A DNA stretch of 64,000 nt, from NCBI RefSeq assembly GCF_004786095.1, contig NZ_RHPJ01000003.1:791161-855160 (forward strand), read 5' to 3'. Source of the DNA: Serinibacter arcticus. GTDB taxonomy: Bacteria > Actinomycetota > Actinomycetes > Actinomycetales > Beutenbergiaceae. The notes under the pieces are model-generated. The model made no database searches, was not told where the DNA came from, and was given only the letters and a program-made list of their open reading frames with translations. Made by a program: the position numbers and the translations under genes. Positions 42,404 through 50,731 of this stretch are shown in pieces (position 1 is the stretch's first letter; every line of letters begins with the position of its first letter).

Positions 42404-43690
42404 TCAGTTCCCGAGAACGGCCTGGCCGTTCTCCTGCGTCTGGGACGCGATGTCGGCGGGCGCGAGCCCCGGGAGCTGCTGGATGAGCGTGTCGAGCTCC
42501 TTCATCACCGGGTCCATCCCGACGGCGGAGACGGGGCCCTGGGCGTAGTCGGCACCGGCGAGCCAGGCCTGCTCGGACTCGGGCACCCCCGCGACGTACT
42601 GCTCGCGGGCCGACTCGATGGACGGCATGACACCGAAGCGGTTGGCCAGGTCGACCTGGATCTCCGGGGTGTACAGGCTCGTGATGAAGTCGAGCGCCGC
42701 CTCCTTGTTCTGCGACGCGTCGGCGATCGCCCAGCACTGCGTGAAGGTCAGCGTGCCCTTACCCGCCGGGCCCTCGGGCAGCTCGGCGACGCGCCAGTTC
42801 AGGTCGGGGTAGTCGGCGCCCGCGGCGCTCTTGAACCAGTTGCCCTCGATCGTCATGGCGGCCTTGCCGGTGCCGATGGCCTCGCCGCCCCAGCCGGAGT
42901 CCACCGCCTTGGGGAAGGCTGCGGCGCCGGACTCGAGCAGCTCCTGCACCTCGGTGATGCCGGCGATGGCCTCGGGGGTGTCGATCGTCATCTCGGTCTG
43001 GTCGTCGTTCACGATCCACCCGCCGGCCTGCACCATGAAGGCGCCGACGCGGTCGCGGGTGTCGCCGATGACGAGGCCCGTGACACCGTCGGTGGTCAGC
43101 GTCGTGGCGACGCTCTGGAGCTCGTCCCAGGTGGTGGGGATGTCGTCGTCCGTCAGGCCGGCCGCGTCCCACAGGTCGGTGTTGATGACGAGGCCGAGGT
43201 TGGAGAAGTCCTTCGGTGCGCAGTAGAGCTCGCCGTCGTAGGTGAAGCTGTCCACCAGCGCGGGGTAGAAGTCGACGTCGGACATCTGATCGCCGTAGGG
43301 CCACAGGTTGCCCGCGGCCGCGTAGGTCGGCAGCAGCGACGCGTCGACCCAGAACACGTCGGGCGGGTTGCCGGCCGCGAAGCCCTGCGAGAGCTGCTGG
43401 TTCATGTCGCTCGCGGGCTGGACGTCGACGGTCGCGCCGGCGCCCTCGGCCCACGTGTCGGCGAGGTCCTGGATCGCGCCCAGGCTCTCGGTGTCACCGG
43501 TGGCGACCAGGACGCTCAGCTCGGCGCCCTCCGTGCCACCGGAGCCGCCGTCGCCGGAGTCGTCGGAGCTGGACGACGTGGTGCCGTCGTCGGAGAAGCC
43601 CTGCCCGCCGCCGCAGGCGGTCAGGACGAGGGCGAGCGCCGCGAGCGCGCCCAGGGTGAGGATGCGGGGTCGGTGGGTGCTCGTCGTCAT
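42404..43690 (-). CDS. Sugar ABC transporter substrate-binding lipoprotein
   Basis: A 428-residue solute-binding protein of the CUT1 (extracellular solute-binding protein family 1) type. The signal peptide ends in LTAC with the lipidated cysteine C26, followed by a Ser/Gly/Asp-rich tether to about residue 55, so it is a membrane-anchored lipoprotein. The mature part contains the two lobes, with GNPPDVFWVDASLLP and GKAAMTIEGNWF as typical ligand-cleft segments. The ATG at 43690 overlaps a 4-codon reading frame that sits closer to the Shine-Dalgarno sequence. It is the first gene of the importer operon, so its abundance should exceed that of the permeases. The sugar is unknown. Confidence 0.9.
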   Translation of the reverse strand: MTTSTHRPRILTLGALAALALVLTACGGGQGFSDDGTTSSSSDDSGDGGSGGTEGAELSVLVATGDTESLGAIQDLADTWAEGAGATVDVQPASDMNQQLSQGFAAGNPPDVFWVDASLLPTYAAAGNLWPYGDQMSDVDFYPALVDSFTYDGELYCAPKDFSNLGLVINTDLWDAAGLTDDDIPTTWDELQSVATTLTTDGVTGLVIGDTRDRVGAFMVQAGGWIVNDDQTEMTIDTPEAIAGITEVQELLESGAAAFPKAVDSGWGGEAIGTGKAAMTIEGNWFKSAAGADYPDLNWRVAELPEGPAGKGTLTFTQCWAIADASQNKEAALDFITSLYTPEIQVDLANRFGVMPSIESAREQYVAGVPESEQAWLAGADYAQGPVSAVGMDPVMKELDTLIQQLPGLAPADIASQTQENGQAVLGN

Positions 43691-43716
43691 GTCGTGGCCA
43701 TCTCTTCCTTGTGTGG

Positions 43717-43732
43717 GACCGGCGAACCGGTC
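43717..43732. repeat. Perfect hairpin between lacI-type gene and the importer operon
   Basis: GACCGG-CGAA-CCGGTC forms a perfect 6-bp stem with a tetraloop, between the LacI-type gene and the substrate-binding gene on the same strand. It may end the regulator transcript, form part of the importer's leader, or be an operator half. Confidence 0.4.
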
Positions 43733-43800
43733 GTGAGGCGTCGTTGCTTCGGATGCAGAGATCGGGGTGGTGCGGGGTCGAGCGGGTGGGACGTGGTGGG

Positions 43801-44829
43801 TCAGGGAGACGGATCGGCCAGCGTCGGCCGGATCACGAGTCGGGGTTCCAGCAGCACGCCGCGCTCGGGCGCCGAGCTGCCCTCGAGCTGCCCGACGAGA
43901 CCGCCGATGCAGGCGTCGGCGACCCCGCCCAACGGCTGCAGCACGCTCGCGATGCCGAGCGCCCGCGCCGCCGGCGTGTCGTCGAAACCGACCACCGAGA
44001 CGTCGGCGCCGGGGCGGAGGCCGCGCTGGTTGAGCGCAGCGGAGACGGCGATCGCGAGCGTGTCGCTCGCGCAGACGATCGCCGTCGGGCGGGAGCTGAG
44101 GAGATCGGCGACGACGGCGAGCGCCTGCTCGATGTCGTCCTCCGACGTGGCCTCGACCGCGACGCCCGCGAGCCCGGCGGCCGCCATGGTCCGCAGCCAT
44201 CCCGCCCGACGGTCCTGCCCGACGTCGGAGGCGTGCGGCCAGCCGAGGTAGGCGATGCGACGGTGGCCCCGGGCGAGGAGCTCCGCCGTCGCCGCAGCCG
44301 TACCGGCCGCGCCGTCGACGTCCACCCAGGAGGCGTCGTCCTCGCCGAGGGAGCCGTCGCTCGCCCACGGCCGGCCGAAGCTCATGAAGGCCAGCTTCTT
44401 GTCGCGCAGCCACGCCCGGCGACCGTCGCCCGTGTGGGTCGTGGCGAGCACGACGCCGTCGAGCGCCATCGTGGCGCGCAGCTGCTCGTACTCGGCGAGC
44501 TCGGCCGCGTCGCCCGAGGCCGTGCACAGCAGCATCCGGTACCCGGCGCGCTGGGCGGCCTCGGACAGCGCGTGCAGGAACCGGTCACCGACGACGCCGT
44601 TGACGCCGTCGCGCACCGGTTCGATGCGCATCGCGAGGAGCTGCGAGCGACCGGTGCGCATCTGGCGGGCGGCCACGCTCGGGCGGTAGCCGAGGTCGTC
44701 GATGCGGGCGAGCACGCGGGCGAGCGTGTCCGGACGGACCCGCTCGGGAGCGTTCAGCGCGTTCGAGACCGTCTGGCGCGAGACTCCCGCGGCGGCGGCC
44801 ACGGCGGCGATGGTGGGGCGGGTCGACAC
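43801..44829 (-). CDS. LacI-family transcriptional regulator of the sugar locus
   Basis: A 342-residue LacI/GalR regulator. The N-terminal helix-turn-helix (PTIAAVAAAAGVSRQTVSNALN, about residues 5-26) and hinge (YRPSVAARQMRTGRS) are followed by a periplasmic-binding-protein-like ligand domain, with the family-typical segments AIVCASDTLAIAVSAAL and DVSVVGFDDTPAA. Such proteins repress their operon until the sugar binds. The GTG start has GGAGG 6 nt upstream. It lies between the importer operon (same strand) and the divergent GH3 gene and is the obvious candidate regulator of both. The effector is not known. Confidence 0.92.
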   Translation of the reverse strand: MSTRPTIAAVAAAAGVSRQTVSNALNAPERVRPDTLARVLARIDDLGYRPSVAARQMRTGRSQLLAMRIEPVRDGVNGVVGDRFLHALSEAAQRAGYRMLLCTASGDAAELAEYEQLRATMALDGVVLATTHTGDGRRAWLRDKKLAFMSFGRPWASDGSLGEDDASWVDVDGAAGTAAATAELLARGHRRIAYLGWPHASDVGQDRRAGWLRTMAAAGLAGVAVEATSEDDIEQALAVVADLLSSRPTAIVCASDTLAIAVSAALNQRGLRPGADVSVVGFDDTPAARALGIASVLQPLGGVADACIGGLVGQLEGSSAPERGVLLEPRLVIRPTLADPSP

Positions 44830-44896
44830 GGTTGGCCTCCTTCGTTGGAGCTGCAGCGGGCGTGATCGCGATCGTCGGACGGCGTCGTCGCGGCGA

Positions 44897-44928
44897 TTGG
44901 ATCGTTCATAAGATCGATCAAGTAGGAT
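44897..44928. promoter_or_regulatory. Divergent promoter/operator region between the LacI-type gene and the GH3 gene
   Basis: The 153-bp gap holds an AT-richer stretch with a TTGGATCG half-site (44897-44904), the palindrome GATCGATC inside AAGATCGATCAA (44911-44921), and TAGGAT (44923-44928), a likely -10 for the GH3 gene. The palindrome with a central CG is typical of LacI-family operators. It overlaps the -10 region, as expected for repression. Assignment to this regulator is inference. Confidence 0.5.
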
Positions 44929-44982
44929 CCTGGATCACATCGGCACCGCTGTCAACCACCTCGACGACGAGAGACGAGCGCC

Positions 44983-47175
44983 ATGATCGGCACCCCGACC
45001 TACCGGCCCTGGCTCGATCCGGAGCTCGCGGCGCAGGATCGCGTCGCGGCGCTCCTGGCCGAGATGACGCTCGCCGAGCTGGTCGGCCAGCTGCACCAGA
45101 GCGCGAACGTCGACCCCGCCGTCGCCGACGATGCGGACCTGCTCGCCGCCGGCGGCATCGGCTCGACCCTCCTCGCCTCGGGTGCGCTCGCCGGCACCGA
45201 GCGGGACGACGGCGTGGACCGCGCCCGCGTCGACGCCCTGCAGCGCGCCGCCATCGGCTCCTCGCGCCTCGGCCTGCCCCTGCTGATCGCCCGCGACGTC
45301 ATCCACGGCCACCGCACGATCGCGCCGATCCCCCTCGGCCTCGCGGCGAGCATGGACGAGGCGCTGGTGACGGACGTCGCGCGCCGCGCCGCGCTCGAGG
45401 CGTCCGCCGACGGCATCACGTGGACGTTCGCCCCGATGGTCGACCTCGTCGAGGACGCGCGGTGGGGCCGCGTGGCCGAGTCGTTCGGGGAGTCGCCGCT
45501 GCTGACCGCGCGGCTCGGGACGGCCGCGGTGCGCGGGTTCCAGGAGAGCGGCCGCCTGGCCGCGTGCGCGAAGCACCTCGTCGGCTACGGCCTCTCGCGC
45601 GGCGGTCGTGACTACGCAGGCGTCGACGTCGGCGAGATCACGCTGCGCAACCAGCACCTGCGGCCGTTCCGCGCCGCCGTCGACGCCGGCGTGCACACCG
45701 TGATGGCGGCCTTCAGCGACGTCGACGGCATCCCGATGCACAGCCACCGCCGCCTTCTGCGCGAGGTCCTCAAGCAGGAGTGGGGCTTCGGCGGCGTCGT
45801 GGTGGCCGACTGGAACGGCATCGGTGAGCTCGTCGAGCACGGGGTGGCCGCCGACCTGCGGGAGGCGGCCAGGCTCGCGATCGAGGCGGGGGTCGACGTC
45901 GACATGGTCTCCGGCGCCTACCGCGCGCACCTCGCCGAGCTCGTCGAGTCCGGCGAGGTGGCCCGGGATTTGGTCGTCGACGCAGCGCGCCGGGTGCTGC
46001 TCCTCAAGGTGCGCCTGGGCCTGCTGGACCCGGGCTGTCCGGCCCTCCCCGGGGGCGCGCCCGCGGTGGGGAGCCGCGCCCTCGGCGTCGACGGGGAACT
46101 CGCGGCCAGGGCCGCGGCCGCGGCGCTCGTGGTGCTCGAGGACGACGGCGTGCTTCCGATCGCGCCCCCGGCCGCGGGGACGACGCTGCTGCTGACCGGC
46201 GCGTTCGCCCGGGAGACGACCGGACTCCTGGGCACCTGGGTGCTGGACGGCGACGGCGCGGAGGTCGTCCCGATCGGGCCGGCGCTGCGCTCGGGTCTGG
46301 CCGCGCTCGCCGGGCAGGAGGCAGCAGGGCGACTCGTGATCGACACCGGCGGGTTCGCGGACGTCACACTGCGACACGCTCGCGAGGCGAGCACGACGAT
46401 CGCCCTGGTGGGCGAGCACCCGTGGCGCTCCGGCGAGGACAGCGCGGTCAGCGACGTCGGCCTGCCGCCCGGGCAGCTCGAGGTGCTTCGCGCCCTCGCC
46501 GCCGTGGCCGAGCGGCTGGTCGTGGTGGTCCTGACGGGCCGTCCGCTCGCGCTGGGCGAGGTGCTGGTGGTGGCCGACGCCGTCGTGCTCGCGTTCCACC
46601 CCGGCACCGAGGGCGGCGCGGTGATCGCCGACGTCCTGCTGGGCCGGACGCGCGCGACGGGCCACCTGCCGATGTCGCTGCCGCGCTCGGCCGGACACCT
46701 GCCGATCTCGCACGCCGAACGACCCTCGGGACGGCCGCTGCCCGCGAGCGCGACGGGCCGCGGACGCTACGTGGACTCCCCCGCGACACCGCTGCTCCCG
46801 TTCGGCGCGGGCTCCTCGGGGCTGGCCTACGGTCCGCTGCGACTGGTCGACGGGTCGGAGGTCCCCGTCGACGGCGGGACGGCGCACCTCGCTCTGACCG
46901 TGACGAACGCGGGCGGGACCGACGTGCGGGAGCCGGTGCTGGTGATGATGCGCGACGAGGTGGCCGAGGTGACCCGGCCGATGCGCGAGCTCGTCGACCT
47001 CGCCGTCGTCGACGTGCCCGCCGGCACCTCGCGCGAGGTCACCTTCGCGCTGCCGGCCGCGGCGTTCGGCTACCACGGCCGCGACCTGCGCCACCGGGTC
47101 GACCCCGGTCGCATCGTGCTCACGGCCGGCTGGGGCAGGCCGGACGCCTCGTCGGTCGAGATCGACCTGGTCTGA
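44983..47175 (+). CDS. Glycoside hydrolase family 3 protein (beta-glucosidase type)
   Basis: A 730-residue GH3 enzyme. The N-terminal barrel (about 20-340) has RDVIHGHRTI (105-112), the sugar-contacting KHLVGYG (197-203) and the nucleophile D276 in VVVADWNGI; family members more often read SDW here. The alpha/beta sandwich (about 385-590) and a Fn3-like C-terminal domain (about 625-730) follow. There is no signal peptide, so it acts inside the cell on oligosaccharides brought in by the neighbouring importer. Divergent from the LacI-type gene, it probably responds to the same sugar. Exact specificity (glucoside, xyloside or other) cannot be read from the sequence. Confidence 0.92.
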   Translation: MIGTPTYRPWLDPELAAQDRVAALLAEMTLAELVGQLHQSANVDPAVADDADLLAAGGIGSTLLASGALAGTERDDGVDRARVDALQRAAIGSSRLGLPLLIARDVIHGHRTIAPIPLGLAASMDEALVTDVARRAALEASADGITWTFAPMVDLVEDARWGRVAESFGESPLLTARLGTAAVRGFQESGRLAACAKHLVGYGLSRGGRDYAGVDVGEITLRNQHLRPFRAAVDAGVHTVMAAFSDVDGIPMHSHRRLLREVLKQEWGFGGVVVADWNGIGELVEHGVAADLREAARLAIEAGVDVDMVSGAYRAHLAELVESGEVARDLVVDAARRVLLLKVRLGLLDPGCPALPGGAPAVGSRALGVDGELAARAAAAALVVLEDDGVLPIAPPAAGTTLLLTGAFARETTGLLGTWVLDGDGAEVVPIGPALRSGLAALAGQEAAGRLVIDTGGFADVTLRHAREASTTIALVGEHPWRSGEDSAVSDVGLPPGQLEVLRALAAVAERLVVVVLTGRPLALGEVLVVADAVVLAFHPGTEGGAVIADVLLGRTRATGHLPMSLPRSAGHLPISHAERPSGRPLPASATGRGRYVDSPATPLLPFGAGSSGLAYGPLRLVDGSEVPVDGGTAHLALTVTNAGGTDVREPVLVMMRDEVAEVTRPMRELVDLAVVDVPAGTSREVTFALPAAAFGYHGRDLRHRVDPGRIVLTAGWGRPDASSVEIDLV

Positions 47176-47179
47176 GGGG

Positions 47180-47198
47180 CCGGGCGGGGCGCCCCCGG
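47180..47198. terminator. Possible terminator between GH3 and NUDIX genes
   Basis: A GC-only stretch with arms CCGGG and CCCGG around a GC-rich loop occupies the 27-nt gap between the convergent genes. The stem is short, so this is a weak call. Confidence 0.3.
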
Positions 47199-47202
47199 AC
47201 GG

Positions 47203-47868
47203 TCAGGCCGGCCGGACGTCCGGACGCAGCAGGAACGGCGCGTCGGTCGCTCGGAGCCCGGCGAAGTCCGCGCGGTGCGCCCGCTCGGCGGCGAGCAGCC
47301 CGACGACGGCGCTGGGGTTGTGCACGCGACCGGCCAGGACCGCCTCGACAGCGTCGCCCAGCGGCACCCAGGCCAGCTCGATCTCGGCCTCCTCGCCCTC
47401 CCGGACGAAGTCGCCGGCCGGGGCCGGGGCGAGGTCGCGCGCCAGGAAGACGCGCAGCGCCTCGTCGCCCATGCCGGGCGACGTCGCGTAGTCGACCAGG
47501 ACGTCCCAGCGGCCGGCGGCGAGATCGATCTCCTCGGCCAGCTCACGCTGCGCGGCGGCCAGCAGGGTCTCCTCCGGACCGCCGTCGAGCAGGCCCGCCG
47601 GCACCTCCCACAGGAACGCCTGCACCGGCACCCGGTACTGCCGGATGAGAGCCACGCGACCGACCTCGTCCAGGGCGACCACGGCGACGGCGCCCGGGTG
47701 GGCGACGAGGTCGCGCACCACGGTCCCCGCCTCACCGAGGTCCACCTCGCGGCGCACGACGTCGAAGATCCGTCCGGAGAACACCGTCTCCGACGTCACG
47801 ACGGGCCGCTCGCGTCGCTCGTCGGCGACACCGTCCCCCGTCGTCGGGCTGGTCGTCGGGGTGCTCAT
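47203..47868 (-). CDS. NUDIX hydrolase (ADP-ribose pyrophosphatase type)
   Basis: A 221-residue NUDIX enzyme of the ADP-ribose pyrophosphatase (NudF-like) group. The Nudix box runs from about residue 97 to 119, with the catalytic core RELAEEI at 109-115; the usual glycine after it is replaced by aspartate (EEID). The [10 protein letters not shown] segment before the box is typical of NudF. It probably clears ADP-ribose or related nucleotides in the cytoplasm. ATG 47868 overlaps the pyrG stop as ATGA, and the pyrG-NUDIX pairing also occurs in mycobacteria. A low-complexity Thr/Pro head (residues 1-12) precedes the domain. Confidence 0.9.
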   Translation of the reverse strand: MSTPTTSPTTGDGVADERRERPVVTSETVFSGRIFDVVRREVDLGEAGTVVRDLVAHPGAVAVVALDEVGRVALIRQYRVPVQAFLWEVPAGLLDGGPEETLLAAAQRELAEEIDLAAGRWDVLVDYATSPGMGDEALRVFLARDLAPAPAGDFVREGEEAEIELAWVPLGDAVEAVLAGRVHNPSAVVGLLAAERAHRADFAGLRATDAPFLLRPDVRPA

Positions 47869-49568
47869 CGGGCCGGGTCGACCTCGAGCAGCCGGGTGCC
47901 GCGCTGACGCGTGAGCGCGGCGCTGACCAGGCCCTCGAACAGCGCGTGCGCGCGGGTCGGGCGGGACTTGAACTCCGGGTGCGCCTGCGTGGCGATGTAG
48001 TACGGGTGGACGTCGGCGGGGAGCTCGACGAACTCCACGAGCGAGGAGTCGGGCGAGGTGCCGCTGATGCGGAGCCCCGCCTCCTCCAGCCGCGGACGGT
48101 AGGCGTTGTTGACCTCGTAGCGGTGGCGGTGACGCTCGGTCACGCGCTCGCTGCCGTAGGTTGCCGCGGCCACCGAACCCGGCGCCAGGACGGCCTCGTA
48201 GGACCCCAGACGCATCGTGCCGCCCAGGTCACCCTCGCCGCCGACGATCGCGAGCTGCTCGGCCATGGTGGCCACGACCGGGTCGGGCGTGGCGGGGTCG
48301 AACTCCGAGGAGGACGCCTCGGTCAGGCCGAGCTCGGTGCGCGCGTACTCGATGACCATGCACTGCAGGCCGAGGCAGATGCCGAGCGTGGGCACGAGGT
48401 TGCGACGGGCCCAGGTCAGGGCGCCGAGCTTGCCCTCGATGCCGCGGACGCCGAAGCCGCCGGGCACGAGGATCGCATCGACTCCCTCGAGAGCGCGGCG
48501 CGCGCCCTCCGGCGTCTCGCACTGGTCGGACTCGACCCAGCGGATGTTGACGCGCGCCTCGTTGGCGAAGCCGCCGGCGCGCAGCGCCTCGGTCACGGAC
48601 AGGTAGGCGTCGGGCAGCCCGATGTACTTGCCCACGAGCGCGACCTCGACCTCGTGGCGCGGCTGGTGGACGGCGTCGAGCACCGTGCCCCAGGTCGTCC
48701 AGTCGACGTCGCGGAACGGCAGGCCGAGTCGGCGCACCACGTAGGCGTCCAGGCCCTCGGTGTGGATCACCTTGGGGATGTCGTAGATGCTCGGGGCGTC
48801 GGCGCAGTTGACGACGGCCTCGTCGTCGACGTCGCACATCGCGGCGATCTTCGTCTTGATGCTCTCGGGCAGCTGGCGGTCGGAGCGGCACACGATCGCG
48901 TCGGGCTGGATGCCGATGCTGCGCAGCGCGGCCACGGAGTGCTGCGTCGGCTTGGTCTTGAGCTCCTTGCTCGGGCCGATGTACGGCACGAGCGAGACGT
49001 GGAGGAAGAACACGTTGGCGCGGCCCACGTCCTGGCGGACCTGGCGTGCAGCCTCGAGGAACGGCTGGCTCTCGATGTCACCGACCGTGCCACCGATCTC
49101 GGTGATGATCACGTCAGGCGCGTCGTCGTCGTGCGCACGGGCGCGCATCCGGGACTTGATCTCGTCGGTGATGTGCGGGATGACCTGGACGGTGTCGCCG
49201 AGGTACTCGCCGCGGCGCTCCTTGGCGATGACCGTGGAGTAGACCTGACCGGTCGTGACGTTGGAGCCCTGGTCGAGCTCGACGTCGAGGAACCGCTCGT
49301 AGTGACCGATGTCGAGGTCGGTCTCGGCGCCGTCCTCCGTGACGAAGACCTCACCGTGCTGGAACGGGTTCATCGTCCCCGGGTCCACGTTGAGGTAGGG
49401 GTCGAGCTTCTGCATCGTCACGCGCATGCCGCGCGCTCGCAGCAGCTGGCCGAGGCTCGACGCCGTCAGGCCCTTGCCGAGCGAGGACACCACCCCTCCC
49501 GTGACGAAGACGTGCTTCGTGACCGTCGAAGGGTTGTTACCGGCATTCCGTCTGGAGTGTTCCACCAC
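47865..49568 (-). CDS. pyrG: CTP synthase
   Basis: A 567-residue CTP synthase: UTP + ATP + glutamine to CTP. The N-terminal ligase domain opens with [21 protein letters not shown] (residues 18-38), the family signature with the ATP-binding loop. The class I glutaminase domain has its nucleophile cysteine in [10 protein letters not shown] and the HPEF segment near the C-terminus ([12 protein letters not shown]). The start is one of two consecutive GTG codons at 49568 and 49565; the first is used here. GGTGGAG lies 4 nt upstream, and TAGGGT 8 nt upstream could be a -10 box, so the gene may have its own promoter inside the series. Confidence 0.97.
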   Translation of the reverse strand: MVEHSRRNAGNNPSTVTKHVFVTGGVVSSLGKGLTASSLGQLLRARGMRVTMQKLDPYLNVDPGTMNPFQHGEVFVTEDGAETDLDIGHYERFLDVELDQGSNVTTGQVYSTVIAKERRGEYLGDTVQVIPHITDEIKSRMRARAHDDDAPDVIITEIGGTVGDIESQPFLEAARQVRQDVGRANVFFLHVSLVPYIGPSKELKTKPTQHSVAALRSIGIQPDAIVCRSDRQLPESIKTKIAAMCDVDDEAVVNCADAPSIYDIPKVIHTEGLDAYVVRRLGLPFRDVDWTTWGTVLDAVHQPRHEVEVALVGKYIGLPDAYLSVTEALRAGGFANEARVNIRWVESDQCETPEGARRALEGVDAILVPGGFGVRGIEGKLGALTWARRNLVPTLGICLGLQCMVIEYARTELGLTEASSSEFDPATPDPVVATMAEQLAIVGGEGDLGGTMRLGSYEAVLAPGSVAAATYGSERVTERHRHRYEVNNAYRPRLEEAGLRISGTSPDSSLVEFVELPADVHPYYIATQAHPEFKSRPTRAHALFEGLVSAALTRQRGTRLLEVDPAR

Positions 49569-49576
49569 GGAACTCC

Positions 49577-49582
49577 ACCCTA
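49577..49582 (-). promoter_or_regulatory. Possible internal -10 box for pyrG
   Basis: TAGGGT on the minus strand ends 8 nt before the pyrG GTG. It lies in the 20-nt gap after the glycosyltransferase gene, so pyrG and the NUDIX gene could be transcribed separately from the upstream series. Confidence 0.45.
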
Positions 49583-49588
49583 CCGTCG

Positions 49589-50731
49589 TCAGCGGGTGAG
49601 CGAGGCATAGCGCTCGCGCCACGCCGTCACGACGTCCGACGAGGTGGGCAGTCGGGCGAACCGCTCACGCGCGTGCTCGGCGAGCTCGGCGCGCCGCTCG
49701 GGGTGGGCCGCGAGGTGCGTGACGGCAGCGGCGATCGCGGGCGCGTCACCCACGGGGACGAGCGAACCGCAGCCCGTGACGAGCTCGGGCAGGCCGCCGA
49801 CGTCGGTCGCGACGACCGGCAGACCGGCCGCGAGCGCCTCCTGCACCACGAGCGCCCGCGCCTCCCAGCGACTGGGAACCACGAGCAGGTCGGCCGCGGC
49901 CATCCAGGTCGGCACGTCGTCGCGCGCGCCCACGAGGTGGAACGGCAGACCGGCAGCGGCGGCCTCGAGCTCGGCGCGCAGCGGCGCGTCGCCGTCGCCC
50001 ACGACGAACCAGCGCACCTGCTCGGCGCCCGGCACCGCCGCGGGGAGGGCGCCCGCGACCGCGCGCGCTGCCGAGACCAGCACGGCAAGGTCCTTCTGGG
50101 GTGCGATGCGCGAGACCGTCAGCGCCCACACCTCGGGAGGGACGGTCCCAGCCTCGCCGTCGGGAACGACCTCGATCCCGGCTGCTGCGGCGACGACGGC
50201 GCGCGCCTCCTCGTGCGTGCCCGGGTACGTCCCGGCGCTCGGCGCGGCGACGGGGGCGAGCACGCTCGCCCGCGCACCCAGCAGCGCGGCACGGTCGACG
50301 AGGTCCTGCGAGGCCCCCGTCACGAGCGCGGCCCGGCGGGCCTGCCAGCGCTCGGCGAGGGCACCCGGACCGCGCCGCGCCAGGATCGCGTTGTGCCAGG
50401 ACACGACGACCGGGACGCCCGTGCCCGCGGCCGCGAGCAGCGCCGTCAGACCGGCCTGGTGCCCGTGGGCGTGCACGACGTCGCTGCCGCGCACCAGTCG
50501 CCGGAGCCGCTGCAGGCCCCGCAGGTAGCTCACCGGCGACGTGCGCTGCGGCCACGCCGCGGTGTCGACCTGGCCGAGGCTCGCGTCACCGAGGGCGAAC
50601 CGCTGCGCCGTCGCGGACGGGGCGACGACGCGGACGTCCTCCCCCACCTCCCGCAGCCCACGCGTGAGATCGGCGACGTGCACCCCGATGCCGCCGGCCG
50701 CGTGGCCGACCACCTGGACGATCCTGGTCAT
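49589..50731 (-). CDS. GT4-family glycosyltransferase
   Basis: A 380-residue GT-B fold glycosyltransferase of the GT4 type. The N-terminal domain has [18 protein letters not shown], and the C-terminal nucleotide-sugar domain contains the E-x7-E motif in [27 protein letters not shown]. It probably transfers a hexose from a UDP- or GDP-sugar to a cell-envelope acceptor on the cytoplasmic side of the membrane. ATG 50731 overlaps the murJ stop as ATGA. Being coupled to a lipid-II flippase and next to a MraY-like enzyme suggests a role in cell-wall-polymer precursors, but this is inference. Confidence 0.88.
   Translation of the reverse strand: MTRIVQVVGHAAGGIGVHVADLTRGLREVGEDVRVVAPSATAQRFALGDASLGQVDTAAWPQRTSPVSYLRGLQRLRRLVRGSDVVHAHGHQAGLTALLAAAGTGVPVVVSWHNAILARRGPGALAERWQARRAALVTGASQDLVDRAALLGARASVLAPVAAPSAGTYPGTHEEARAVVAAAAGIEVVPDGEAGTVPPEVWALTVSRIAPQKDLAVLVSAARAVAGALPAAVPGAEQVRWFVVGDGDAPLRAELEAAAAGLPFHLVGARDDVPTWMAAADLLVVPSRWEARALVVQEALAAGLPVVATDVGGLPELVTGCGSLVPVGDAPAIAAAVTHLAAHPERRAELAEHARERFARLPTSSDVVTAWRERYASLTR

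Noticed and set aside
43690..43703. A 4-codon reading frame (Met-Ala-Thr-Thr) overlapping the start of the substrate-binding gene
   Set aside because: It sits at the better distance from the Shine-Dalgarno sequence and might modulate translation, but such a short frame can arise by chance and has no supporting feature.
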